Virus record (IMG/VR): IMGVR_UViG_3300027970_000046 | Location: 1-45,944 of that record | Reading direction: 5' to 3' (one strand) | DNA from: a virus | DNA length: 45,944 nt | In this document: positions 40,832-45,406 of the stretch, piece by piece | Layout: the number at the start of each line of letters is the position of its first letter | How positions within the stretch are numbered: the first letter of the stretch is position 1 | The notes under the pieces: generated by a model | What the model was told of the DNA's origin: nothing | The model's database searches: none | Seen by the model: the letters and a program-made list of their open reading frames with translations, nothing else | Program-made: the position numbers and the translations under genes

Positions 40832-40910
40832 TAAAATAAGGCTGAAACCCGCTAGGAGCAGTGGGGGTGGGTAGAGAGCAACCTAGCGGGCCAGCACATT
40901 GATTATAACA
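40832..40910 (-). ncRNA. candidate small structured RNA with own promoter
   Basis: TGTTATAAT (40902-40910, minus) predicts a transcript start near 40895. From there GCTG-g-CCCGCTAGG (40895-40882) pairs with CCTAGCGGG-ttt-CAGC (40856-40841), 13 base pairs in two blocks, around a 25-base C-rich loop containing CTCTCTACCCACCCCCAC. A TTATTTT run follows near 40832-40839. Promoter, hairpin and T-rich end in about 65 bases suggest a small RNA, or a terminator for the upstream gene. No tRNA or known RNA family is recognised. Confidence 0.5.
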
Positions 40911-41122
40911 TTTCTTTATTATGAAAACGGACAAAAGGTATAAAAACTTTTAAACCAGACAGTATTTCTAAACTGTTATCAAATTGTTATAAAGAAAAAA
41001 CGGTATAAAGTTGAAAACTGTAAAACCAGAGTGTATAATTGAAATATATAAAAGAAAAGAATATACTAACTATTAAGATATCTTTTAATATATTATATTA
41101 AGTACTATAGTATAATATATAG
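40911..41122. other. AT-rich gap before the plus-strand HNH gene
   Basis: No gene is seen. Two imperfect direct repeats (GGTATAAA...AACT.TAAA(A)CCAGA) lie near 40934-40960 and 40999-41030. At the right end TATAAT (41111-41116) is followed by 6 bases and the HNH ATG, a leaderless promoter on the plus strand. Confidence 0.5.
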
Positions 41123-41524
41123 ATGAAACTTTGTCCAAAATGTAAAATAAATCCACGTCATAAAAAATTAGGATATTGTCACCCATGTCAAAAAGAATAT
41201 TTAAGACAATATAATAAAACCGAAAAAGGTAAAGAAAAAATAAAACTATCTGTTAGGAAAATTCAAAGAGAAAGAATTGGCTTTACAGAGGATATATTTA
41301 ATCAAATGCTCAAATCTCAAAACATGTCCTGTGCGATATGTGGTGCATTAACGCCATCAAAAAATAATAAAAGAGACTGGCATTGTGATCATGACCATAA
41401 AACCAATAAACCTAGAGGTATTTTATGTGCTGGATGCAACACACTTTTAGGTAGACTAGAGTCTGTAGGGTTTGACTGGGTAGATAAGGCAAAAAATTAT
41501 TTAAATAAGGATATTACTTCTTAG
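41123..41524 (+). CDS. HNH endonuclease, endonuclease VII-like
   Basis: This 133-residue protein starts MKLCPKCKINPRHKKLGYCHPC (Cys knuckle). It has CAICGALT, WHCDHDHKTNKPRGILCAGCNTLLG and a helical end, so it is a compact endonuclease VII/HNH enzyme. TATAAT at 41111 lies 6 bases before ATG. It is convergent with the membrane protein gene and overlaps its end by 11 bases. It is more AT-rich than its neighbours, suggesting a mobile gene. Confidence 0.9.
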   Translation: MKLCPKCKINPRHKKLGYCHPCQKEYLRQYNKTEKGKEKIKLSVRKIQRERIGFTEDIFNQMLKSQNMSCAICGALTPSKNNKRDWHCDHDHKTNKPRGILCAGCNTLLGRLESVGFDWVDKAKNYLNKDITS

Positions 41525-41741
41525 AATGATCTGCAAGGTGTTCAATCATCATATCAAAAACCTTGTCCATTTTATCCTCAAGCCGTGTTACTTGATCTTT
41601 CATTGATGTTCCACTATTTGGCTTTAATTCGGACAAAATATCCTCAACGTATTTTTTCACAATCCACCTTCCGACAAGTCCGACGGCGCCAAGAATGGAT
41701 ATAACCGTTAATATAAATCCAGCCCAATCTTGTGCAGTCAT
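41514..41741 (-). CDS. small membrane protein, holin-like candidate
   Basis: This is a 75-residue protein. Residues 4-27 form one transmembrane helix (WAGFILTVISILGAVGLVGRWIV), followed by a charged coiled-coil tail (MKDQVTRLEDKMDKVFDMMIEHL). Size and form fit a one-helix holin or spanin-like lysis protein of Gram-positive phages. It is not next to the lysozyme gene, so the role is uncertain. TGATATAAT (41749-41757) ends 7 bases before ATG. Confidence 0.6.
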   Translation of the reverse strand: MTAQDWAGFILTVISILGAVGLVGRWIVKKYVEDILSELKPNSGTSMKDQVTRLEDKMDKVFDMMIEHLADHSKK

Positions 41742-41748
41742 GAGAGAA

Positions 41749-41757
41749 ATTATATCA
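41749..41757 (-). promoter_or_regulatory. leaderless promoter candidate of holin-like gene
   Basis: TGATATAAT on the minus strand with 7 bases to ATG 41741. It is divergent from the zinc-ribbon gene promoter. Confidence 0.6.
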
Positions 41758-41830
41758 TTATTTGAGATTAAATTCGGGCGGTATACAACAAAGCCGAAAA
41801 TAGATATTCAAACCACACCCTAGACAATCT

Positions 41831-41880
41831 ATGAATGAAACATTCATTATGTCTGGTTATGTAGGTGTCTAAGGTATAAT
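41831..41880 (+). promoter_or_regulatory. palindrome and leaderless promoter of 41888 gene
   Basis: ATGAATG-AAA-CATTCAT (41831-41847) is a perfect palindrome with 7-base arms in the gap between divergent genes, a possible operator. TATAAT (41875-41880) is followed by 7 bases and ATG 41888. Confidence 0.5.
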
Positions 41881-41887
41881 GGCATAT

Positions 41888-42097
41888 ATGGAAAATAACC
41901 AGGATGAAGTAAGGCCATGGGATTTATTAAATCCTAATAAACCTAGAAGTTCAGAAGAATTGGCTGAATACCGTTTGGAAATTTGTAGGGCTTGTCCTAT
42001 GTACCGTCCAAAATCCAATACCTGTAAAAAATGTGGATGTTTTATGAAATTGAAAACTCAATTGGAACATGCTAAATGTCCTATTGGGAAATGGTAG
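41888..42097 (+). CDS. small zinc-binding protein
   Basis: The product has 69 residues from ATG 41888; the ATG at 41879 overlaps the -10 box and cannot be used by that promoter. It has ICRACPMYRPKSNTCKKCGCFMKLKTQL and CPIGKW at the end, a compact Cys-rich fold widely found in phages and of unknown role. Five of its six Cys fall into C-x2-C and C-x-C groups. Confidence 0.75.
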   Translation: MENNQDEVRPWDLLNPNKPRSSEELAEYRLEICRACPMYRPKSNTCKKCGCFMKLKTQLEHAKCPIGKW

Positions 42098-42118
42098 ATT
42101 TTTTATATACCGCTTTAA

Positions 42119-42304
42119 TTACATGCACTCAACACAATAGTTAGTTATACGACGATTTGATTCAGAAACAAATATGGACCTTCCACAATGAAAACATCTG
42201 GATTCTTGAACATTGGAAAAGTTCATAATATTTTTATACCTGTTTGTATAAAACAACATTGTAATGGTCCAGGTGAGAAATATAATCAATAGTATTTTTA
42301 TCAT
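42119..42304 (-). CDS. membrane-anchored zinc-ribbon mini-protein
   Basis: This is a 61-residue protein. Residues 2-19 form a transmembrane helix (IKILLIIFLTWTITMLF), then CFHC and CVEC make a zinc ribbon on the cytoplasmic or outer side. TGATACAAT (42311-42319) ends 6 bases before ATG (leaderless). Function unknown. Confidence 0.65.
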   Translation of the reverse strand: MIKILLIIFLTWTITMLFYTNRYKNIMNFSNVQESRCFHCGRSIFVSESNRRITNYCVECM

Positions 42305-42316
42305 ATATTTATTGTA

Positions 42317-42502
42317 TCAGATACTCCACCAGCCTCTTATAGTACCCCCATCTATTGGGCATATATACTCTTTGTTTTTACCAGATGCATAATATTCTAC
42401 AAATAGTTTATGGGATAGATCTAGATCAGGTTCATGGGTATACCGCCCACAATCAGGGCATGTTTCATGATGAACATATTGGAAGATATGGATACAGGTC
42501 AT
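42317..42502 (-). CDS. zinc-ribbon mini-protein
   Basis: The product has 61 residues from ATG 42502. A longer frame reaches 42541, but TATAAT (42509-42514) lies in that part, 6 bases before ATG 42502, which decides the start. It has HHETCPDCGRYTHEPD and ICPIDGG, a Cys pair plus His/Cys ligands. Function unknown. Confidence 0.65.
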   Translation of the reverse strand: MTCIHIFQYVHHETCPDCGRYTHEPDLDLSHKLFVEYYASGKNKEYICPIDGGTIRGWWSI

Positions 42503-42519
42503 GATTTTATTATACCCTG

Positions 42520-42563
42520 GAAAATCTGAATATTTTTTCATTTTATGAAAATCTGAATATTTT
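42520..42563. repeat. 17-base direct repeat pair
   Basis: GAAAATCTGAATATTTT occurs at 42520-42536 and 42547-42563, 27 bases apart, upstream of the 42502 gene. It may be a protein-binding site or the trace of a small duplication. Confidence 0.6.
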
Positions 42564-42647
42564 GCTGAGATGTATGATGCAGCATTTTGAAAAAAAATAA
42601 TAAAATAATTAGTGCGACCACCTTATGAGATCCCACAAGGGGGGACA

Positions 42648-42830
42648 TCAGCGCATTGGCGCTGTGCCCTGTATGTATCCATCTAATCCTAACAAATCAC
42701 AAGTAATTTTTACTCTTTGATTTTTTCTTAGAGATTTTTTATACAAGTCTATAAAATAATAAACATTTTCTTTAGTAGGCAAATCCATTTTCATTTCTTT
42801 GCCGTTCATGCTAGTTATTGTTAGTTTCAT
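42648..42830 (-). CDS. small unknown early-type protein
   Basis: The product has 60 residues from ATG 42830, preceded by AAAGGGTATCAG. Earlier in-frame codons up to 42887 run through a hairpin (CCCACC...GGTGGG, 42880-42899) and are less likely. It reads MKLTITSMNGKEMKMDLPTK, then YYFIDLYKKSLRKNQRVKI. No family is known. It is the last gene of the leftward early cluster. Confidence 0.6.
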   Translation of the reverse strand: MKLTITSMNGKEMKMDLPTKENVYYFIDLYKKSLRKNQRVKITCDLLGLDGYIQGTAPMR

Positions 42831-42935
42831 CTGATACCCTTTCGTTTTCGTAATGTGTTCTGTCATAGTTAGCAAGTGTCCCACCATTGGCTAGGTGGGC
42901 TATCCTGCGTAATTGTTCATCTGAGTAGGTAGCCA

Positions 42936-43046
42936 CTATGCTACACACTCGCAAGGCTCAACGCCGTAATCGTTATCATCTCCGTAGAAAATAACGCCGT
43001 GTCCGTAGCACTCATCACAATTTATTCTATCTATTGCGTTTATCAT
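42936..43046 (-). CDS. 36-residue CxxCxGxG zinc mini-protein
   Basis: It reads MINAIDRINCDECYGHGVIF, then YGDDNDYGVEPCECVA, with CDECYGHG as a DnaJ-type Cys motif and a final CEC. The 45407-45625 protein has the same plan (AIRNCNACEGKG...WGNGDDYDFETCEC), so the two are paralogues on opposite strands. The ribosome site AGAAAGGAT lies at normal distance from ATG. Confidence 0.65.
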   Translation of the reverse strand: MINAIDRINCDECYGHGVIFYGDDNDYGVEPCECVA

Positions 43047-43048
43047 TT

Positions 43049-43207
43049 TTACTTATCCTTTCTTACTGATAATACATTGTAGGTAGCGTCTTTTTCTACT
43101 ACCTGTAATTCTTTCATAAACTCTAGTAATTCTTTTGTAGATGTAAAAGTTTCTACACCTAATACCTTAGTTTTCTTACTATTCCAAATTGCTATTTCTA
43201 TTTTCAT
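43049..43207 (-). CDS. 52-residue unknown early-type protein
   Basis: It reads MKIEIAIWNSKKTKVLGVET, then FTSTKELLEFMKELQVVEKD and ends VLSVRKDK, an alpha/beta mini-protein. ATG follows AGAAAGGATAACTAAGAAA, the early-gene ribosome-site pattern. Its end overlaps the ribosome-site region of the next gene. Function unknown. Confidence 0.65.
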   Translation of the reverse strand: MKIEIAIWNSKKTKVLGVETFTSTKELLEFMKELQVVEKDATYNVLSVRKDK

Positions 43208-43232
43208 TTTCTTAGTTATCCTTTCTTAATTC

Positions 43233-43391
43233 TTAAAGTGTAGCAGGAGATACTGACATCTCCACCACATCAAATCCATTGGATACTAGGGTATCCATTA
43301 GGTCATTTATCATAGACTCATTTATCATAAGTCTATCTGAGACGGAGACTAGAGAGCCGTCTTTCTCTACTGTATAACTTAGGTTTAGCAT
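43233..43391 (-). CDS. 52-residue unknown early-type protein
   Basis: The product starts at ATG 43391 (MLNLSYTVEKDGSLVSVSDR), preceded by AGAAGGTAGCAAA. The frame is open to 43448, but that upstream part is the PafBC-type promoter itself, so an upstream start is unlikely. It is the first gene of the leftward early cluster. Function unknown. Confidence 0.65.
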   Translation of the reverse strand: MLNLSYTVEKDGSLVSVSDRLMINESMINDLMDTLVSNGFDVVEMSVSPATL

Positions 43392-43425
43392 TTTGCTACC
43401 TTCTTTCTTTCTGTTTAATACTGTA

Positions 43426-43447
43426 AGTCTATCTCTTGCCACTGACA
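43426..43447 (-). promoter_or_regulatory. PafBC/RecA-NDp-type early promoter, leftward
   Basis: On the minus strand TGTCAGTG, an 8-base spacer and TAGACT match the actinobacterial RecA-NDp pattern TGTCRGTG-N8-TAGNNT at every fixed position. CAGTAT follows, where transcription would start, and ATG 43391 comes about 35 bases later. Confidence 0.75.
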
Positions 43448-43456
43448 TTTTGGGGT

Positions 43457-43510
43457 CTTATTCGCTTAGGCTCACTGTGATACTGGTCACATTTATTTGC
43501 TAAGGCTCAT
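43457..43510 (-). repeat. leader repeat pair, minus strand
   Basis: On the minus strand ATGAGCCTTAGCAAATAAA (43492-43510) and GTGAGCCTAAGCGAATAAG (43457-43475) flank a CRP-like palindrome. The same motif occurs twice on the plus strand at 43768-43816. Both copies lie in the transcript expected from the 43542 box. Each can be read as a five-codon frame (MSLSK, MSLSE). Confidence 0.65.
43476..43491. promoter_or_regulatory. CRP/GlxR-like palindrome 1
   Basis: TGTGATACTGGTCACA is an exact TGTGA-N6-TCACA site, the consensus of cAMP-receptor proteins (CRP, GlxR). It lies between the two minus-strand leader repeats. Confidence 0.6.
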
Positions 43511-43541
43511 ACCTTGCTTCTTTATTTTTTTGTATAATGGA

Positions 43542-43550
43542 ATTATAGCA
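43542..43550 (-). promoter_or_regulatory. extended -10 promoter candidate, leftward early
   Basis: TGCTATAAT on the minus strand. Its transcript would run through both leader repeats and the PafBC-type promoter before reaching ATG 43391, a leader of about 145 bases. Confidence 0.55.
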
Positions 43551-43600
43551 GAGATAACCCCAAAAATCAAATCCAAACACGGCGTGTCGCAAACAATTTC

Positions 43601-43616
43601 TGTGGTGTTCATCACA
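43601..43616. promoter_or_regulatory. CRP/GlxR-like palindrome 2
   Basis: TGTGGTGTTCATCACA has one mismatch to TGTGA-N6-TCACA. Its centre is roughly 73 bases upstream of the transcript start expected for the 43542 box, a distance used by class I CRP activation. Confidence 0.5.
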
Positions 43617-43621
43617 CCTGG

Positions 43622-43642
43622 TTATTCACATAGTTATCCACA
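43622..43642. other. two DnaA-box-like sequences
   Basis: TTATTCACA (43622-43630) and TTATCCACA (43634-43642) both match TTATNCACA in the same orientation, 12 bases apart. Such pairs mark DnaA-dependent origins in bacteria and plasmids. Confidence 0.55.
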
Positions 43643-43653
43643 GGCTCGGGGGG

Positions 43654-43669
43654 TGTGATGCTTATCACA
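43654..43669. promoter_or_regulatory. CRP/GlxR-like palindrome 3
   Basis: TGTGATGCTTATCACA is an exact TGTGA-N6-TCACA site, 12 bases after the DnaA-box pair and about 50 bases before the PafBC-type promoter. Confidence 0.6.
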
Positions 43670-43718
43670 AAAATTCTTTTTAAGAATGTCTATTTTATAC
43701 CGTTTTGTTCTCGCAAAA

Positions 43719-43740
43719 TGTCAGACCCCCCTGATAGACT
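43719..43740 (+). promoter_or_regulatory. PafBC/RecA-NDp-type early promoter, rightward 1
   Basis: TGTCAGAC, 8 bases and TAGACT on the plus strand match TGTCRGTG-N8-TAGNNT except for the seventh and eighth bases. TCCAGTAT follows. Its transcript would include the plus-strand leader repeats and the 43844 gene. Confidence 0.7.
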
Positions 43741-43760
43741 TCCAGTATCAAAATTAAATA

Positions 43761-43822
43761 GTGCTAAATGAGCCTAGCAAATAAGTCTAGAAATAGAATG
43801 AGCCTAGCAAATAAGTTAGCAC
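43761..43822 (+). repeat. leader repeat pair closed by an inverted repeat, plus strand
   Basis: ATGAGCCTAGCAAATAAGT occurs at 43768-43786 and 43798-43816, identical over 19 bases and 30 bases apart. GTGCTAA (43761-43767) and TTAGCAC (43816-43822) enclose the pair as a perfect 7-base inverted repeat, so the leader RNA could fold around both copies. An open frame MSLANKSRNRMSLANKLAHD starts at the first copy and overlaps the next gene. Confidence 0.7.
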
Positions 43823-43843
43823 ACGATAAGAAAGGAAAACTAA

Positions 43844-44023
43844 ATGACTACAATTGAAATTGTATTAGAAAATGGTTTTAACATTCAAGATAAGATTTGC
43901 GTATTTTGCTCAAATACCCTTGACCGTTGGGATCAATTCTGCCACTCTTGCCAAGAGTATAAAGGCGTGATGAATGTCGTTGACGCCGTAGACTACTACG
44001 GAGTAGACATCTTGGGTGTGTGA
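43844..44023 (+). CDS. 59-residue zinc-ribbon early protein
   Basis: It reads MTTIEIVLENGFNIQDKICV, then FCSNTLDRWDQFCHSCQEYK and ends DILGV. CVFC and CHSC form a zinc ribbon. ATG lies 7 bases after AAAGGA. It is the first gene after the rightward PafBC-type promoter, and its stop overlaps a CRP-like palindrome. A longer frame on the other strand over this place is judged a shadow. Confidence 0.75.
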   Translation: MTTIEIVLENGFNIQDKICVFCSNTLDRWDQFCHSCQEYKGVMNVVDAVDYYGVDILGV

Positions 44024-44034
44024 GGTAAATCACA
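44019..44034. promoter_or_regulatory. CRP/GlxR-like palindrome 4
   Basis: TGTGAGGTAAATCACA is an exact TGTGA-N6-TCACA site over the stop codon of the 43844 gene. A weak -35/-10 pair (TTGACT, then AATAAT about 17 bases later) follows at about 44057-44086, before the 44111 gene. Confidence 0.5.
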
Positions 44035-44110
44035 CGCCACAAGCGTGGGTCTAATTTGACTTTAACGCTAAAAAATGAAATAATAAATTTATAAAGAAAG
44101 GTAAAACTAA

Positions 44111-44308
44111 ATGAAAACTTATTCAATTCCAGACCTATTGGTGGGTCAAACTTACTACCCTCGCTCTCTTGCGAGAAAATACCAATACGGCGAAATTACT
44201 TTCGCTGAGAAGCGTGAGGATATTTATTTATCTAAGGGCTATGAAGCCTACGCAATTAAATTCAATGGTCATCGTTGGGCTACTATCGCAGTAAAGGTGG
44301 CAGACTAA
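44111..44308 (+). CDS. 65-residue unknown early protein
   Basis: It reads MKTYSIPDLLVGQTYYPRSL, then RKYQYGEITFAEKREDIYLS and ends WATIAVKVAD, a small alpha/beta fold. ATG follows AGAAAGGTAAAACTAA. Its stop overlaps the next ATG (TAATG). Function unknown. Confidence 0.75.
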   Translation: MKTYSIPDLLVGQTYYPRSLARKYQYGEITFAEKREDIYLSKGYEAYAIKFNGHRWATIAVKVAD

Positions 44309-44427
44309 TGAAACTAGATGAATTCAAGGCTCTTATTGAGAGCCAGCGCAAAGCGCAACAATTGACAAACTTAGAGAAAATCGCTAAAATAGTATCAACA
44401 ACAAATACCAAGAAAGGTAAAAACTAA
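44308..44427 (+). CDS. 39-residue unknown early protein
   Basis: It reads MKLDEFKALIESQRKAQQLT, then NLEKIAKIVSTTNTKKGKN, a charged helix. ATG overlaps the preceding stop, so translation is coupled. EKIAKI recurs as ERIAKI in the 45190 protein. Function unknown. Confidence 0.6.
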   Translation: MKLDEFKALIESQRKAQQLTNLEKIAKIVSTTNTKKGKN

Positions 44428-44429
44428 CT

Positions 44430-44636
44430 ATGAAATCTATAACACACTCGCTACAATTCGTCACGGAATTAGACGAAAATCACCCAACTGCTAAGCAGTT
44501 TCTTACTCTTGATGAGATAACACAAATTGCTTTTCTTGAAAGTATGCTAAAAGAAATTCTTGCGCCTGCTATCAAACCTGCTCTTGATGAAATCAATGAA
44601 GGCAATTCTTGGGCTCTACTAAAGGTGGCTGAATAA
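44430..44636 (+). CDS. 68-residue unknown early protein
   Basis: It reads MKSITHSLQFVTELDENHPT, then AKQFLTLDEITQIAFLESML and ends WALLKVAE, mostly helical and acidic. ATG follows AGAAAGGTAAAAACTAACT. Function unknown. Confidence 0.7.
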   Translation: MKSITHSLQFVTELDENHPTAKQFLTLDEITQIAFLESMLKEILAPAIKPALDEINEGNSWALLKVAE

Positions 44637-44828
44637 ATGATGACACGAAAAGACTATGTCAAGACCGCTGAAATTCTAAAAGGTTTCAGCGAGGAAATTC
44701 ACCCACAAGTTTTTGAGGATTTGGTAGAGGAGTTTTCACAATTCTTCAAGTCTGATAATGATAGATTTGATTTCGCAAGATTTGAAAAGGCTTGCGGTGT
44801 TGATGAGATAGGACTAATTCCAGTATGA
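44637..44828 (+). CDS. 63-residue unknown early protein
   Basis: It starts directly after the previous stop (TAAATGATG); ATG 44637 or 44640 can serve. It reads MMTRKDYVKTAEILKGFSEE, then LVEEFSQFFKSDNDRFDFAR, acidic and helical. The sequence KTAEILKGFSEEIHPQVFEDLVEEFSQFFKSDN resembles small proteins I have seen in actinophage early regions. Its stop overlaps the next ATG (ATGA). Confidence 0.7.
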   Translation: MMTRKDYVKTAEILKGFSEEIHPQVFEDLVEEFSQFFKSDNDRFDFARFEKACGVDEIGLIPV

Positions 44829-44986
44829 CACTTTTAACAACTGACATAATCGCAATAATAATTGCTCTCGTTGGCTTAATTGGAATAACATTTCACGGAC
44901 TAATTACACTAAGAAAATTAGAAAATGAAAATAGAAAATTGCGAAAAGAAAATGCTGAGATGAAATGGAATCAAATAAAAGTTTGA
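44825..44986 (+). CDS. 53-residue membrane protein with coiled-coil tail
   Basis: It reads MTLLTTDIIAIIIALVGLIG, then ITFHGLITLRKLENENRKLR and a charged end. Residues 6-28 form one transmembrane helix, and the tail is a coiled coil (LENENRKLRKENAEM). ATG overlaps the preceding stop. Function unknown. Confidence 0.65.
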   Translation: MTLLTTDIIAIIIALVGLIGITFHGLITLRKLENENRKLRKENAEMKWNQIKV

Positions 44987-45026
44987 TTTAAAAATTGCAA
45001 CTTTAATTTAAATAATTAGGGTTGCA

Positions 45027-45090
45027 AAAATCCCGAGGGGTTTTCCACAGGTTATCCACAATGTGAATTAAGACACAATTACGGGATTTT
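45027..45090. other. second DnaA-box-like cluster inside an inverted repeat
   Basis: AAAATCCCG (45027-45035) and CGGGATTTT (45082-45090) form a perfect 9-base inverted repeat. Between them lie TTTTCCACA (45041-45049) and TTATCCACA (45052-45060). Two one-mismatch CRP-like sites, TGTGAATTAAGACACA (45062-45077) and TGTGAGATTCCCCACA (45090-45105), overlap or follow. The gap of about 200 bases has no gene. Confidence 0.5.
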
Positions 45091-45131
45091 GTGAGATTCC
45101 CCACATTTTTTGGGCGTGTCTAATTGTAAAT

Positions 45132-45153
45132 TGTCAGTAGAAAATGATAGGAT
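45132..45153 (+). promoter_or_regulatory. PafBC/RecA-NDp-type early promoter, rightward 2
   Basis: TGTCAGTA, 8 bases and TAGGAT on the plus strand, 36 bases before ATG 45190. TACAG follows where transcription would start. Confidence 0.7.
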
Positions 45154-45189
45154 TACAGAGTAATAAAATGAAAGAAAGGATAACTTAAA

Positions 45190-45351
45190 ATGACAGTTAT
45201 TGAAAAAATGGAAAGAATTGCTAAAATTGAGCAATTAGCAAAAGATAAATACGGAGATAAGTATATTTATGGTCTTTGGGGAAGCGCACAGAGTTTTCTA
45301 ACAGAGCAAAACTTAGAAATTATGGAAAGAGTTTTTGGTAAGGAGATTTGA
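45190..45351 (+). CDS. 53-residue unknown early protein
   Basis: It reads MTVIEKMERIAKIEQLAKDK, then YGDKYIYGLWGSAQSFLTEQ and ends MERVFGKEI. ATG follows AGAAAGGATAACTTAAA. It is the only gene between two PafBC-type promoters. Function unknown. Confidence 0.7.
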   Translation: MTVIEKMERIAKIEQLAKDKYGDKYIYGLWGSAQSFLTEQNLEIMERVFGKEI

Positions 45352-45354
45352 AAA

Positions 45355-45376
45355 TGTCAGACCCTTATGATAGGAT
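45355..45376 (+). promoter_or_regulatory. PafBC/RecA-NDp-type early promoter, rightward 3
   Basis: TGTCAGAC, 8 bases and TAGGAT on the plus strand, followed by TTCAGTATAAACAGAAAG. That tail is nearly identical to the start of the leftward promoter's transcript (TACAGTATTAAACAGAAAG), so the repeated unit includes the early leader. Confidence 0.75.
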
Positions 45377-45406
45377 TTCAGTATAAACAGAAAGAAGGAA
45401 AGAAAA

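Larger units (their letters stand above)
43449..43843. other. divergent control region and candidate replication origin
   Basis: No gene fits here. The stretch contains, in order, a leader repeat pair on the minus strand, three TGTGA-N6-TCACA-type palindromes, a minus-strand TGCTATAAT box, two DnaA-box-like sequences, a plus-strand PafBC-type promoter and a leader repeat pair on the plus strand. It separates the leftward and rightward early gene clusters. Confidence 0.6.

Noticed and set aside
40841-40895. tRNA-like gene
   Set aside because: There is one long stem with a C-rich loop and no T-loop, anticodon arm or CCA-type end.
20659-41524. Group I introns or inteins around the HNH genes
   Set aside because: Flanking genes are complete on one side of each HNH gene and no split exon, intein splice motif or intron core was seen. 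The ATT-start gene is the only case left open.
43878-44126. 82-codon frame on the minus strand
   Set aside because: It runs against a zinc-ribbon gene with a good ribosome site and the rightward early genes, has no ribosome site of its own, and its protein is low in plausible structure.
43426-45381. A conserved leader peptide MS...DR(I/L) read from the four early promoter elements
   Set aside because: The frame exists in all four copies (ATGTCA or TTGTCA starts), but the conserved bases are exactly those of the PafBC-type promoter, and transcription would start downstream of the codons. It is kept as a by-product unless upstream transcripts are found.
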